A stretch of 33,693 nucleotides of DNA from positions 1 to 33,693 of the forward strand of contig NZBZ01000010.1 of the NCBI GenBank assembly GCA_002686365.1, in the 5' to 3' direction. The position numbers and the translations under genes were made by a program. The notes under the pieces were generated by a model that was not told the DNA's origin, made no database searches, and saw only the letters and a list, made by a program, of their open reading frames with translations. Positions within the stretch are counted from its first letter, which is position 1. Each line of letters opens with the position of its first letter. Source of the DNA: a bacterium (GTDB taxonomy: Bacteria; Patescibacteriota; Minisyncoccia; UBA6257; GWB1-50-10). Shown here piece by piece: positions 1 through 6,737 of the stretch.

Positions 1-495
1 CCATTTCCGCGCATTAGTGCCATTTGTGTTCATTCGTGCCATTAGTGCTGTGTCCAAAATCTCAACCTTCTCCACAGACTCCATCATAGAGCGGCCATAT
101 GCTCCGGCATTTCCAAATACTGCCCCGCCAATAGTGCCCGGAATCCCTGAAAGAGTTTCAAGTCCCTGAAGGCCCATTGAAATTGCAAGCGTAATAATAT
201 CTGCTAAAGAAACACCAGCATCCGCAACAACGCGATTGCCATCCATATCAACAGATCCTCCTTTTGCCTGAATCAAAAGACAATCCAAGCCCTCATCAGG
301 AAATACAACATTACTCCCGCCAGCAAATACTCGATACTTTATATTCCGAGATTCTGCCTCTTCCACTGCCTCCACCAACTCATCAGACGTCCTCGCCAAA
401 ATAAAACTCTTCACCTTTCCACCAATCCGAAAAGTGCTAAGAGATGACAGAGAAACATTCTTTTTAACTTTTAACTTTTTACTTTTAACTTTCAT
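1..495 (-). CDS. murB: UDP-N-acetylenolpyruvoylglucosamine reductase, N-terminal part (cut by window edge)
   Basis: Not in the ORF track; I translated it by hand. It reads open for 165 codons from an ATG at 495 to the left edge. MurB reduces UDP-GlcNAc-enolpyruvate to UDP-MurNAc in the cytoplasm using FAD and NADPH. Visible family motifs are FRIGGK near residue 23, AGGSNVVFPDEG near residue 53 and the FAD-binding segment SGIPGTIGGAVFGNAGAYG near residue 110. Only the FAD domain is in view. The first residues, MKVKSKKLKVKKN, come from a stuttered AAAGTTAAAAGT-type word array, so the true start is uncertain, but no other in-frame ATG lies before the conserved part. The ATG is only 2 nt beyond the tRNA discriminator base. 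After VEKVEIL the frame runs through repeated CATTNGTG words that give an odd sequence (ALMARMNTNGTNA), unlike usual MurB. Confidence 0.93.
   Translation of the reverse strand, partial: MKVKSKKLKVKKNVSLSSLSTFRIGGKVKSFILARTSDELVEAVEEAESRNIKYRVFAGGSNVVFPDEGLDCLLIQAKGGSVDMDGNRVVADAGVSLADIITLAISMGLQGLETLSGIPGTIGGAVFGNAGAYGRSMMESVEKVEILDTALMARMNTNGTNARKW
4..51. repeat. phased CATTNGTG word array inside murB
   Basis: The words CATTAGTG, CATTTGTG, CATTCGTG and CATTAGTG follow each other at a spacing of about 10 bp. They lie inside the open murB frame and appear to replace or extend the segment after the FAD-binding motif. The array is cut by the window edge, so its full length cannot be seen. Confidence 0.6.
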
Positions 496-497
496 TG

Positions 498-569
498 CGC
501 CCTCGAGAGGATTCGAACCCCTATCTTAAGCTCCGGAAGCTCACATCCTATCCATTGGACGACGAGGGC
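498..569 (-). tRNA. tRNA-Arg (anticodon CCG)
   Basis: Full cloverleaf on the minus strand: 7-bp acceptor stem GCCCTCG/CGAGGGC, anticodon stem TGAGC/GCTTA with loop TTCCGGA (anticodon CCG, reads CGG), and T arm AGGGG-TTCGAAT-CCTCT with one G-T pair. The discriminator base is G and no CCA is encoded (the next bases are CAATG), so CCA would have to be added by nucleotidyltransferase. It lies between the permease and murB, both on the same strand, and the murB ATG starts 2 nt after its end. Confidence 0.95.
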
Positions 570-601
570 GATTTCTAACAAACACTACCACACACTAAGC
601 A

Positions 602-1714
602 CTAGATGCCAGACACGTACGAAATCACCTCATATCCAAACGCTAAAAGAAAAACAGCATATATTGGCGCCCGAACCCAATACCACCTACTATCAGAAAA
701 CACCCTACCCCACATAGTAACAACAAATACCCCCTCAAGCGCTAAGAATATTCCTCCTGCAAGAGAAACAAGAGTCAAGAAGTCTGTAAAACCTAAAAGA
801 TAAAAAACAAGTGGAAAACACAAAGGAACAGCTCCAGCAACCATTCTAGAAACATGCAAATCAGTCTTTAAAATATCCCGAACATTTCTCCCTATTACAA
901 AATGCGAGGTCCAAATTGCTACAAGACCAAGCGCGCCCAAAAACTTCATAAGCAAAGGAGACAAATAAAACCCATCTAAAGCCTGCGGGCTAACTTGAGG
1001 ACTAAGACGCAAAATAGCAAACACAAAAAATACATACACCACAGCCGGAAACACAGTGCCTGTAAAAATCGCAAAGGGCAATGAAAAACCTCTTCGCCTT
1101 TTCCTTGCCTCTCTATAAAGTGAGACAACCTGCGGAACAGCACTCCGCGCACTCAAAGAAAAAAGAATCGGACCAAAAGGAAGAAAGACCATAAAAAGAT
1201 CAACATCCTTCACAAGAGAAAAAGAAAATTCTTTACCAAAGCTCGCGGAAAGAACAACAATAACAATTCCCGCCATTGCAACCACGCCCAAAAATCCTGC
1301 CCATGACTGCTTAGAAAGCCCAAGAAAAATAAAAATTGAACCAATAATCCAAAATATAAATACAACTCCTATGCCCTCTATCCCAAATAAAAGTCTTGCG
1401 AAAGAAGGGGCAAGCGCAAGATAAATCAAAAGCGCAAAAAGAAGCCCGGCAATAATAAGAAACGAACCAAGCCGAGCAATACTACGAGGCAAGTACTGTT
1501 CTGCAAGATACAAAAAATGATGTCCGCCCCCACTCTTCTGAAGCACCTTCGCATACATAAGATGAACACCAAAATACACAAGAGCAAACAAGGCTAAAAA
1601 AAGAATCCCAATAAGGACCCCAACCTCTGAAAAAACATACGGCAAGGCGAATATCCCTGCACCCATTGCAGTACCAGCCAAAATCCCCACTGCTTGGAAA
1701 AAATACCTATTCAT
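602..1714 (-). CDS. aromatic/hydroxy amino acid permease family transporter
   Basis: A 370-aa integral membrane protein, likely 10-11 helices, of the APC superfamily and closest in style to the HAAAP group (TyrP, Mtr, SdaC). The N-terminal helix carries the family-like motif GTAMGAGIFALPYVFSEVG (residues 14-32), where an unwound GAGI segment lines the substrate site in this superfamily. It would import an amino acid by cation symport; the substrate cannot be assigned from sequence. The length is slightly below the usual 400 residues. The start ATG (MNRYFF) is the inner ATG of a palindromic cassette; an upstream in-frame ATG at 1816 is cut off by an in-frame stop after 11 codons. Cassettes of the same form precede the beta-CASP nuclease, dnaA and yidC. 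Confidence 0.8.
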   Translation of the reverse strand: MNRYFFQAVGILAGTAMGAGIFALPYVFSEVGVLIGILFLALFALVYFGVHLMYAKVLQKSGGGHHFLYLAEQYLPRSIARLGSFLIIAGLLFALLIYLALAPSFARLLFGIEGIGVVFIFWIIGSIFIFLGLSKQSWAGFLGVVAMAGIVIVVLSASFGKEFSFSLVKDVDLFMVFLPFGPILFSLSARSAVPQVVSLYREARKRRRGFSLPFAIFTGTVFPAVVYVFFVFAILRLSPQVSPQALDGFYLSPLLMKFLGALGLVAIWTSHFVIGRNVRDILKTDLHVSRMVAGAVPLCFPLVFYLLGFTDFLTLVSLAGGIFLALEGVFVVTMWGRVFSDSRWYWVRAPIYAVFLLAFGYEVISYVSGI

Positions 1715-1816
1715 CCCTCACTCTTGACGAACAATATCGCCAAAATTAAAAAGCACTATCTCGACCTATAATCCCCCATCTCACACATAGGCACGTGCCA
1801 AGAGTGAGGGATTCAT
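1712..1816 (-). repeat. start-codon palindromic cassette of the permease gene
   Basis: Perfect 13-bp arms TCCCTCACTCTTG (1714-1726) and CAAGAGTGAGGGA (1799-1811), each preceded on the coding strand by ATGAA(T). The coding strand reads ATGAATCCC...GGGATGAAT, so the permease ATG overlaps the end of the inner arm. The outer ATG opens an 11-codon frame starting MNPSLLAR that ends before the second arm. It has the same layout as the cassettes at 3701, 31810 and 32700, with a different stem sequence. Confidence 0.75.
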
Positions 1817-1882
1817 ACAACAACCTCCCACCAATAAAGTGGAAGAAAAGAATTTCTTTCTCCCTACTTAACCAATAGAACA

Positions 1883-2058
1883 AGCGAAAGAAGTTTGCTT
1901 GTAAGTGATTGCCGGAGCGCGCCCGAACATGCACGAGCGAGTAGTTATTTTTCCGGGCGCCCGCGAAACGAAGTGGAGCAGGGCGGAAAAATAACGTAAC
2001 GAGCGAGTAAACATGTTCCGCGCGCGGAGGTTTAACGAACAAGCGGACTTCTTTCGCT
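1883..2058. repeat. long nested inverted repeat at a gene 3' end (copy A)
   Basis: Outer arms AGCGAAAGAAGTTTGCTTGT (1883-1902) and ACAAGCGGACTTCTTTCGCT (2039-2058) match at 18 of 20 positions. Inner arms include GTTATTTTTCCG paired with CGGAAAAATAAC, and CGAGCGAG occurs on both sides. The right arm ends on the first base of the TGA stop region of the 85-aa gene, so on the minus strand the element starts immediately after that stop. There is no U-tract, so it is not a simple terminator. ORFs listed across it are by-products of its composition. Confidence 0.75.
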
Positions 2059-2315
2059 CAAGCAACCCCATACACCTCATCCCCTTCCCTCACCTTATCT
2101 CCCACCTTTATTCCAACCTCCTGCTTCTTCTTAGCCTTATCCACCTCTTTATGATCATACTGCATAGACTTTATCGCCTCCTCAAAATCAGTAGTCGCGC
2201 CCTTAAACTGAATCTTCTCTCCAACCTTCACGGTCTTCGTAAACTTTACAATCGCAACCCCTAAATCCCCATAATAATGAGTTACCTCACCAATTGGTTT
2301 TGCTTCTTTGGCCAT
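2058..2315 (-). CDS. translation elongation factor-like beta-barrel protein
   Basis: An 85-aa protein resembling an isolated domain II of translational GTPases: GEVTHYYGDLGVAIVKF, then a VGEKIQFKG turn, then SMQYDHKEVDKAKKKQEVGIKV and VREGDEVYGV. In EF-Tu/IF2 this fold binds the tRNA acceptor end or makes ribosomal contacts. No GTPase domain is present. I recall free-standing proteins of this kind, annotated as translation elongation factor-like, in Patescibacteria and archaea; the function is unproven. It is preceded by no clear Shine-Dalgarno and followed at once by the long inverted repeat. It could share a transcript with the upstream nuclease gene (36 nt gap). Confidence 0.75.
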   Translation of the reverse strand: MAKEAKPIGEVTHYYGDLGVAIVKFTKTVKVGEKIQFKGATTDFEEAIKSMQYDHKEVDKAKKKQEVGIKVGDKVREGDEVYGVA

Positions 2316-2351
2316 ACAAAAAATCTGTAAACTTGTACTAAAGATCGACCT

Positions 2352-3704
2352 TTATAACTCTTGAACATCTCTCTGTTTTGGCACTGATATCTCAATCCCA
2401 AGCTCTGTCCGAGCTCGTTCGGCAAGAGCCTCCGCTTCTTCCGGCTCACCCTGAGTCACAAACACCTTCTTCGCATTTTTCAAATGGGATAACCAATTCA
2501 CAAGCTCATCCTGATCCGCATGGGCAGAATATCCCTGAATAGTTTCTTTGCGGCACCGAACCGGAACCTCCTCTCTTAAAATCTTCACCTTCTCCACGCC
2601 ATCTAAAATTCTTCGGCCAAGCGAACCACTTGCTTGATATCCGATAAAAAGAATAGAGCTCTTCGGATCCGAAAGATACGCCTTCTCATGATGAATAATC
2701 CTTCCGCCATTTGACATACCAGCTCCGGCAATAACCACCTTAGGCGGCACCACATGCGCAATCTGCTTTGACTGAAGAGTAGTAAGAGTCATCTGCAAGC
2801 CCGGAAAATCAAATATCGCATCCCCTCCCTTAATAAGCTCTATGGCCTTACCCTGAAAATACACTGGATCCTTTGAATACTTCTGATATATTGCCGTAAG
2901 CTTAATAGCCAGAGGACTATCAAGAAAAATAGGAATGTCAGGAATTTTATCATTCTCCACCAAGTCATTAAACTCATAAAGAAGCTGCTGGGTCCGCTCA
3001 AGAGCAAACGCGGGCATCATTAAAACGCCGCCAGCCTTCACCGTCTCCTCCACTAAAGCCTCCATCTTACTCTTCCGCTCTTCCATCTCTTCATGAATAC
3101 GACCCCCGTAAACCGACTCAACCAAAGCATAATCCACGTCCTTTGGATACTCCTTGCCTGTAATAAAAGGAGCATCAATATTCCCTAAATCTCCTGAAAA
3201 AAGTACTTTCTTGCCCTCTGCATGCACCAAAACAGATGATGAGCCCAAAACATGCCCGGCATTTATAAACTCCGCCTCAAAACTCCTCACCTGAATTTTC
3301 TCATGATACTGCCGCTTCTTCCAAAGCTTCATCACCTCCTGTACATCCTGAGTATCATACGGAGACTCCTTCTTCGCATGTTTTGCCTCCTCAGACAAAA
3401 TATGCTCCGAATCCAAAAGCAATAACTCTGCAAAATCCTTTGTGGGAGGAGTGGAATATATAGTCCCATGAAATCCCTGCTTGTAGAGCATGGGTAGCCG
3501 CCCAATGTGATCAATGTGAGCATGAGTAATAAAAATCGCCTCAATATCCCGAGGGTCATATGGGAAAGGCTCAAAATTCTGCCGCTCAGCATACCGAGAG
3601 CCCTGAAAAAGACCACAATCAACTAAAATCTTGGTCTTTCCAACCTCAACCATATAATTCGCTCCAGTAACAAACTCTGCCCCTCCGTGAAAGGTTAGTT
3701 TCAT
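2352..3704 (-). CDS. MBL-fold beta-CASP ribonuclease (CPSF/YSH1-like)
   Basis: A 450-aa zinc-dependent nuclease of the beta-CASP group. Metal-binding motifs are visible: HAHIDH (about residues 61-66), GHVLGSSS with the histidine of motif 3 (about 150), SGDLGN motif 4 (about 170), and the beta-CASP motifs FLDSPLA (about 262) and GYSAHAD (about 395). The family cleaves or trims RNA in the cytoplasm. The length and lack of an added C-terminal domain fit the CPSF73-like bacterial type (as in Thermus TTHA0252) rather than RNase J1. It is led by a 129-bp palindromic cassette closely related to the one before dnaA, so the two genes may share a 5' control element. Alternatives within beta-CASP cannot be separated without alignment. 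Confidence 0.88.
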   Translation of the reverse strand: MKLTFHGGAEFVTGANYMVEVGKTKILVDCGLFQGSRYAERQNFEPFPYDPRDIEAIFITHAHIDHIGRLPMLYKQGFHGTIYSTPPTKDFAELLLLDSEHILSEEAKHAKKESPYDTQDVQEVMKLWKKRQYHEKIQVRSFEAEFINAGHVLGSSSVLVHAEGKKVLFSGDLGNIDAPFITGKEYPKDVDYALVESVYGGRIHEEMEERKSKMEALVEETVKAGGVLMMPAFALERTQQLLYEFNDLVENDKIPDIPIFLDSPLAIKLTAIYQKYSKDPVYFQGKAIELIKGGDAIFDFPGLQMTLTTLQSKQIAHVVPPKVVIAGAGMSNGGRIIHHEKAYLSDPKSSILFIGYQASGSLGRRILDGVEKVKILREEVPVRCRKETIQGYSAHADQDELVNWLSHLKNAKKVFVTQGEPEEAEALAERARTELGIEISVPKQRDVQEL

Positions 3705-3829
3705 CCCGTTAGAGACAAGATATGCTTCTTAAGCACATCCGTTATGTTTTCTAAGCGCACCATAACGACTGTCTGGTTTATTGCAGTTTGTAATATGACT
3801 AAACTTTGATTGTCTCTAACGGGATTCAT
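3701..3829 (-). repeat. start-codon palindromic cassette with coupled mini-ORF, beta-CASP nuclease
   Basis: Perfect 15-bp arms TCCCGTTAGAGACAA (3704-3718) and its complement (3810-3824), flanked by ATGAA on both sides. On the coding strand the outer ATG (3829) opens a 42-residue frame beginning MNPVRDNQ and ending LTG, with a TGA that overlaps the nuclease ATG as ATGA. Inner hairpins CGTTATG/CATAACG and ATGTGCTT/AAGCATAT are also visible. Length, arms and the core CAGACAGTCGTYATGGTGC are shared with the cassette at 31810. Confidence 0.8.
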
Positions 3830-3869
3830 AATATCTAGTATACCTCACAACCCCCCTTTCCCCCAAGCA

Positions 3870-5891
3870 TCACCACAACTCCTCCTTTCTACGCACAGGA
3901 CCAATTCCCTCATCATCATAATCAACCTCGCCCTCGTCATCTCCTCCATCCTCCTCAACAAACATCTGATGCTCCACCTTTGAAATAACATTAGGCGCAG
4001 TAAGAAATCGGGAAATTTCACCGCTTCCCATCTCTTCACGGTGAGCCGAGTCGAACCGTCCACGAGAACTCAAATAGCTCGCAGATAAAAAGAGCTGCTT
4101 TTTTGCGCGCGTAACCCCAACATAAAACAATCTATGCTCTTCCTCAATCTCATCATCTCTGCCCAAAGCAAATCCAGAAGGCAATACCCCCTCCATAAGC
4201 CCTATAACAAATACATAATCCCATTCAAGCCCTTTTGCTGAGTGAATCGTAGAAAGCGTTAATGGCTTCTCATCATGATCTTCTGCTTCAGCCATTACTC
4301 CAAGACGAGGAGGATCAATCACAAAGTCTGCTAAAAATTGATCCAAATTCTTATACTGCTCTACAATCTCCTGAAGCACCAAAATATCATTCAGCCGTTT
4401 TGGCCAATCATCAAACTTAGTCCGAAAAATCGGCTCGTAATACTTGCTCACCTGCTTAAGCTGCTCCAGAGGAGGTATCTTCTCATGAGTTACCTCCCTC
4501 AAAAGTGAAAGAAGACGCTTCAGCCCATCTCCATATCGGCCCACAGAAGCATGTCTATCTAAGATTTCAAAAACATCTGAAAAGTCCTGAACAGAAATTA
4601 TATCATCTGTAATCTGACTAGCAGTCCGCGGACCAATGCCCTCCAAAAGCATAAGCACACGATTCCACGCAAGTTCATCCTGAAGATTCACCAAAATCTT
4701 CAAATGCGAAATAAGGTCCTTTGCATGAGCTGTCTCATAAAACTTCACTCCGCCAAAAAGCTGAAACGGAATATTCCGTCTTGCAAGCTCTGCCTGCAGA
4801 GAAATAGACGCATAAGTTGACCGAAATAAAACCGCCTGATGATGAAAAGATTCGCCCTCATCCCGAAGCTCCTTGATCTTTCCTGCAATCCACTCTGCCT
4901 CGCGCCGCGAGTTCCCAAAAAAAAGCATAGTAGGACAAACCCCCTTCTCACCATGGGCAGACCGCATTTCCTTTGAATACTTTGACGCCATATTGTCCAA
5001 CACAGCATTCGCCACATCCAAGATATCCTGCGTACTCCGGTAGTTCTCTTCCAGCTTGATAACCTTCGTCTTCGAAAACCGCTTCGGAAACTCCATAATG
5101 TTCTCGTGGGAGGCGCCCCGAAACCCATAAATACTCTGCGCATCATCCCCCACAACCATCACATTCCTATTTTCTCTGCCCAAAAAGTAAGTAATCTCGC
5201 CCTGCGCCCTATTCGTATCCTGGTACTCATCCACCATTACGTGGCTGTACTTCTCCGCGATAAAGACCTGCGTCTCTTTTTGCTGTAAAAGCATCAAAAG
5301 AAAAAAGAGTAGATCATCATAATCCAAATATCCTTTCTCCATCTTGTACTCCGCATACCTGTCCCTTAAGCGTTCAACCTCGTCCGCAAGATGCAAAAAA
5401 TTCGGATACTCTCGTAAGAGCACCGCCTCAACCGTAAGCTGCTTATTAAAAGCCTGGCTCACCACCTTTCGTAAAGCGCCCTTCTTGGGAAACCGCTCTT
5501 TCTTATCGTAAAAACCCAATTGCGTCGCGCATCGGTGAATCGCCTCCTCGGCATCCCCCTCGTCCAAAATAGAAAATTTCTTTGGAACCCCAACTCGCGT
5601 TCCGTACTTCCGGAGCATCTTGTAGGCAAACGAATGAAACGTACCGCCCTCCACGTGCTCGGCCGCCTTTACGTGCCCCGCGGCGCGCCGAAGCATCTCC
5701 CCGGCCGCCCGACGCGTGAACGTCAAAAGCAAAATCTTCTCCGGAGAAACTCCATTCTCCACCAAATGCGCCACCCGGTGCTCAATAACCCGCGTCTTCC
5801 CAGAACCGGCGCCGGCAATAACCAAAAGCGGACCTTCGGTCGCCATGACAGCTTCTTTTTGCGCAGAATTTAATTGATCTAAATGTGACAT
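3870..5891 (-). CDS. pcrA: UvrD/PcrA-type superfamily 1A DNA helicase
   Basis: A 673-aa ATP-dependent 3'-5' helicase for repair and replication restart. Motifs in order: Q motif LNSAQKEAV (residues 6-14), Walker A GAGSGKT (about 27), motif II VDEYQDTNRA, motif III GDDAQSIYGFRGA, motif IV ENYRST, motif V STIHSAKGLEWDYVF and motif VI EEHRLFYVGVTRAK. The C-terminus is short and acidic (DDEGEVDYDDEG) and then ends with RRKEELW, without the usual Tudor-like tail. The track starts 13 codons upstream at a GTG inside a hairpin; I prefer the ATG at 5891, just before the conserved Q motif. Upstream lies a mini-ORF that resembles this N-terminus. The assignment to PcrA rather than UvrD or Rep is by general similarity only. 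Confidence 0.9.
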   Translation of the reverse strand: MSHLDQLNSAQKEAVMATEGPLLVIAGAGSGKTRVIEHRVAHLVENGVSPEKILLLTFTRRAAGEMLRRAAGHVKAAEHVEGGTFHSFAYKMLRKYGTRVGVPKKFSILDEGDAEEAIHRCATQLGFYDKKERFPKKGALRKVVSQAFNKQLTVEAVLLREYPNFLHLADEVERLRDRYAEYKMEKGYLDYDDLLFFLLMLLQQKETQVFIAEKYSHVMVDEYQDTNRAQGEITYFLGRENRNVMVVGDDAQSIYGFRGASHENIMEFPKRFSKTKVIKLEENYRSTQDILDVANAVLDNMASKYSKEMRSAHGEKGVCPTMLFFGNSRREAEWIAGKIKELRDEGESFHHQAVLFRSTYASISLQAELARRNIPFQLFGGVKFYETAHAKDLISHLKILVNLQDELAWNRVLMLLEGIGPRTASQITDDIISVQDFSDVFEILDRHASVGRYGDGLKRLLSLLREVTHEKIPPLEQLKQVSKYYEPIFRTKFDDWPKRLNDILVLQEIVEQYKNLDQFLADFVIDPPRLGVMAEAEDHDEKPLTLSTIHSAKGLEWDYVFVIGLMEGVLPSGFALGRDDEIEEEHRLFYVGVTRAKKQLFLSASYLSSRGRFDSAHREEMGSGEISRFLTAPNVISKVEHQMFVEEDGGDDEGEVDYDDEGIGPVRRKEELW

Positions 5892-5895
5892 AGTA

Positions 5896-5988
5896 CTAAC
5901 AAACCGCCCCTGCCCCGTGAGATGTGCCACGCGCTATCTCACTGGGGTCCCTCTGCGACGCATTAAGTTGTTTCAAATGTTTCTCCAC
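5896..5988 (-). other. mini-ORF resembling the helicase N-terminus, interrupted by a hairpin
   Basis: From a GTG at 5988 the minus strand encodes VEKHLKQLNASQRDP and then runs into a palindrome and stops at TAG 5896, just before the helicase ATG. The segment HLKQLNASQRD resembles SHLDQLNSAQKE at the start of the helicase. It may be a vestigial first start separated from the restart by a palindromic insertion, or a leader peptide. The similarity is short and could be partly coincidental. Confidence 0.4.
5913..5947. repeat. palindromic hairpin upstream of the helicase start
   Basis: CCCCGTGAGAT and ATCTCACTGGGG pair around a 12-nt loop with one bulged T. It lies in the 5' region of the helicase message, 22 nt before the ATG. 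There is no adjacent U-tract. It is similar in make-up to the CCCCGTGGCC hairpin inside murE at 7362. Confidence 0.65.
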
Positions 5989-6040
5989 TGCTTCCCCATC
6001 CTACCAGAAAACAGACATTCGATAAAAATGCAGCACGATG

Positions 6041-6071
6041 GTATAATATACTGAAAGAAAAGGTCGTATAC
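6041..6071 (+). promoter_or_regulatory. candidate promoter for the Pro-rich membrane protein
   Basis: A perfect TATAAT lies near 6041-6046 and a second -10-like TATACT at 6066-6071. Neither has a good -35 at 16-18 nt. The ATG follows 14 nt after the second box and has no Shine-Dalgarno. Confidence 0.4.
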
Positions 6072-6085
6072 TATCCGCAGATACC

Positions 6086-6520
6086 ATGAAAAAGATCAAA
6101 ACAGCAATCATAGCGGGAAGCGCGCTCGCTCCCGTTGTTGCTCTAGCGCAAGGAGCAACGCTCAACATACAGGGAACTTGGGGGATCATAGGATCTATTG
6201 TTGTCTTCGTACTCTACATCACCCTACTGATATTTTGGATTGTAATGCTCGTGCACTCAATAAAACATCCGATAGAACATAAACCGCTGTGGATACTCGT
6301 TATCATCTTGGGCGGAATACTAGGGTCGGTAATATACTTCTTCGCGGTGAAAAAACCTTACGAAAAGAGTGGGACGCCCCCAGCGCAGTCTCCACAAGGG
6401 CCTCCACAGCCGCCGCAACAACCAACTGAAGGGCCGTCCAACCCCCCAAGACCTCCATACGTACCGCCGCAGCCCCCCACGCCGCCGCAACCGCCTCAAC
6501 CGCCGGGACCCCAGCAATAA
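6086..6520 (+). CDS. small membrane protein with signal peptide and Pro-rich tail
   Basis: 144 residues. Residues 1-22 look like a signal peptide (MKKIKTAIIAG...ALAQG). Two hydrophobic helices follow (about 32-58 and 68-90), separated by HSIKHPIEHKP. The second part, WILVIILGGILGSVIYFF, resembles the PLDc_N (phospholipase D N-terminal-like) membrane module. From about residue 98 the protein is almost entirely Pro, Gln and Gly (PQPPQQP, PPQPPTPPQPPQPPG), which suggests an unstructured tail at the cell surface or in the cytoplasm depending on topology. The function is unknown. It is monocistronic, with its own promoter candidate and a terminator 10 nt after the stop. Confidence 0.75.
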   Translation: MKKIKTAIIAGSALAPVVALAQGATLNIQGTWGIIGSIVVFVLYITLLIFWIVMLVHSIKHPIEHKPLWILVIILGGILGSVIYFFAVKKPYEKSGTPPAQSPQGPPQPPQQPTEGPSNPPRPPYVPPQPPTPPQPPQPPGPQQ

Positions 6521-6530
6521 AACAAAAAAG

Positions 6531-6555
6531 AGCCTCGCCTTAGCGGGGCTTTTTT
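6531..6555 (+). terminator. intrinsic terminator
   Basis: Hairpin AGCCTCGCCTTAGCGGGGCT followed by TTTTT. Nearly the same hairpin, AGCCCCGCCTTAGCGGGGCT, is used at 10910, and a decayed version lies at 25831. Confidence 0.85.
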
Positions 6556-6572
6556 ATACCAAATCCTCAAAA

Positions 6573-6730
6573 ACTTGACACACGCATACCATCCAATGCA
6601 GTAAAACTAGCAGGCGGAGACATCCCGAAAATTGGAGAGGAAGAAACTAATGGGAGCCGGGAAAAACAACTACGGACGAACCCCGCAAGAAACGAAAGCC
6701 CCCAACGCACCACGCGTTGGGGGACTTATT
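6573..6730 (+). ncRNA. possible short transcript between two terminators
   Basis: A -35-like TTGACA lies at about 6574-6579 (the -10 is weak), followed by about 120 nt and a strong hairpin at 6699-6723 with ATTATTTT. Within it GGAGAGGAAGAAACTAATGG looks like a Shine-Dalgarno plus ATG, but the frame (MGAGKNNYGR...) runs through the terminator into antisense murE, so I do not call a gene. It could be a small RNA or just the 3' region of murE. Confidence 0.3.
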
Positions 6731-6735
6731 TTAAA
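6699..6735. terminator. hairpin terminator downstream of murE
   Basis: CCCCCAACGC-ACCAC-GCGTTGGGGG is a perfect 10-bp stem 15 nt past the murE stop. The plus strand is followed by ACTTATTTT and the minus strand by CTTTCGTTTC, so it may work in both directions and best serves plus-strand transcripts. Confidence 0.75.
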
Positions 6736-6737
6736 AA

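Noticed and set aside
1746-2042. ORFs of 98 and 70 codons on the minus strand and 83 on the plus strand across 1746-2264
   Set aside because: They run through two palindromic elements and over the 85-aa gene, with arginine/cysteine-rich unnatural composition and no ribosome site.
5520-5873. 117-codon plus-strand ORF antisense to the helicase
   Set aside because: Composition rich in Arg/Pro/Leu typical of an antisense shadow of a conserved ATPase.
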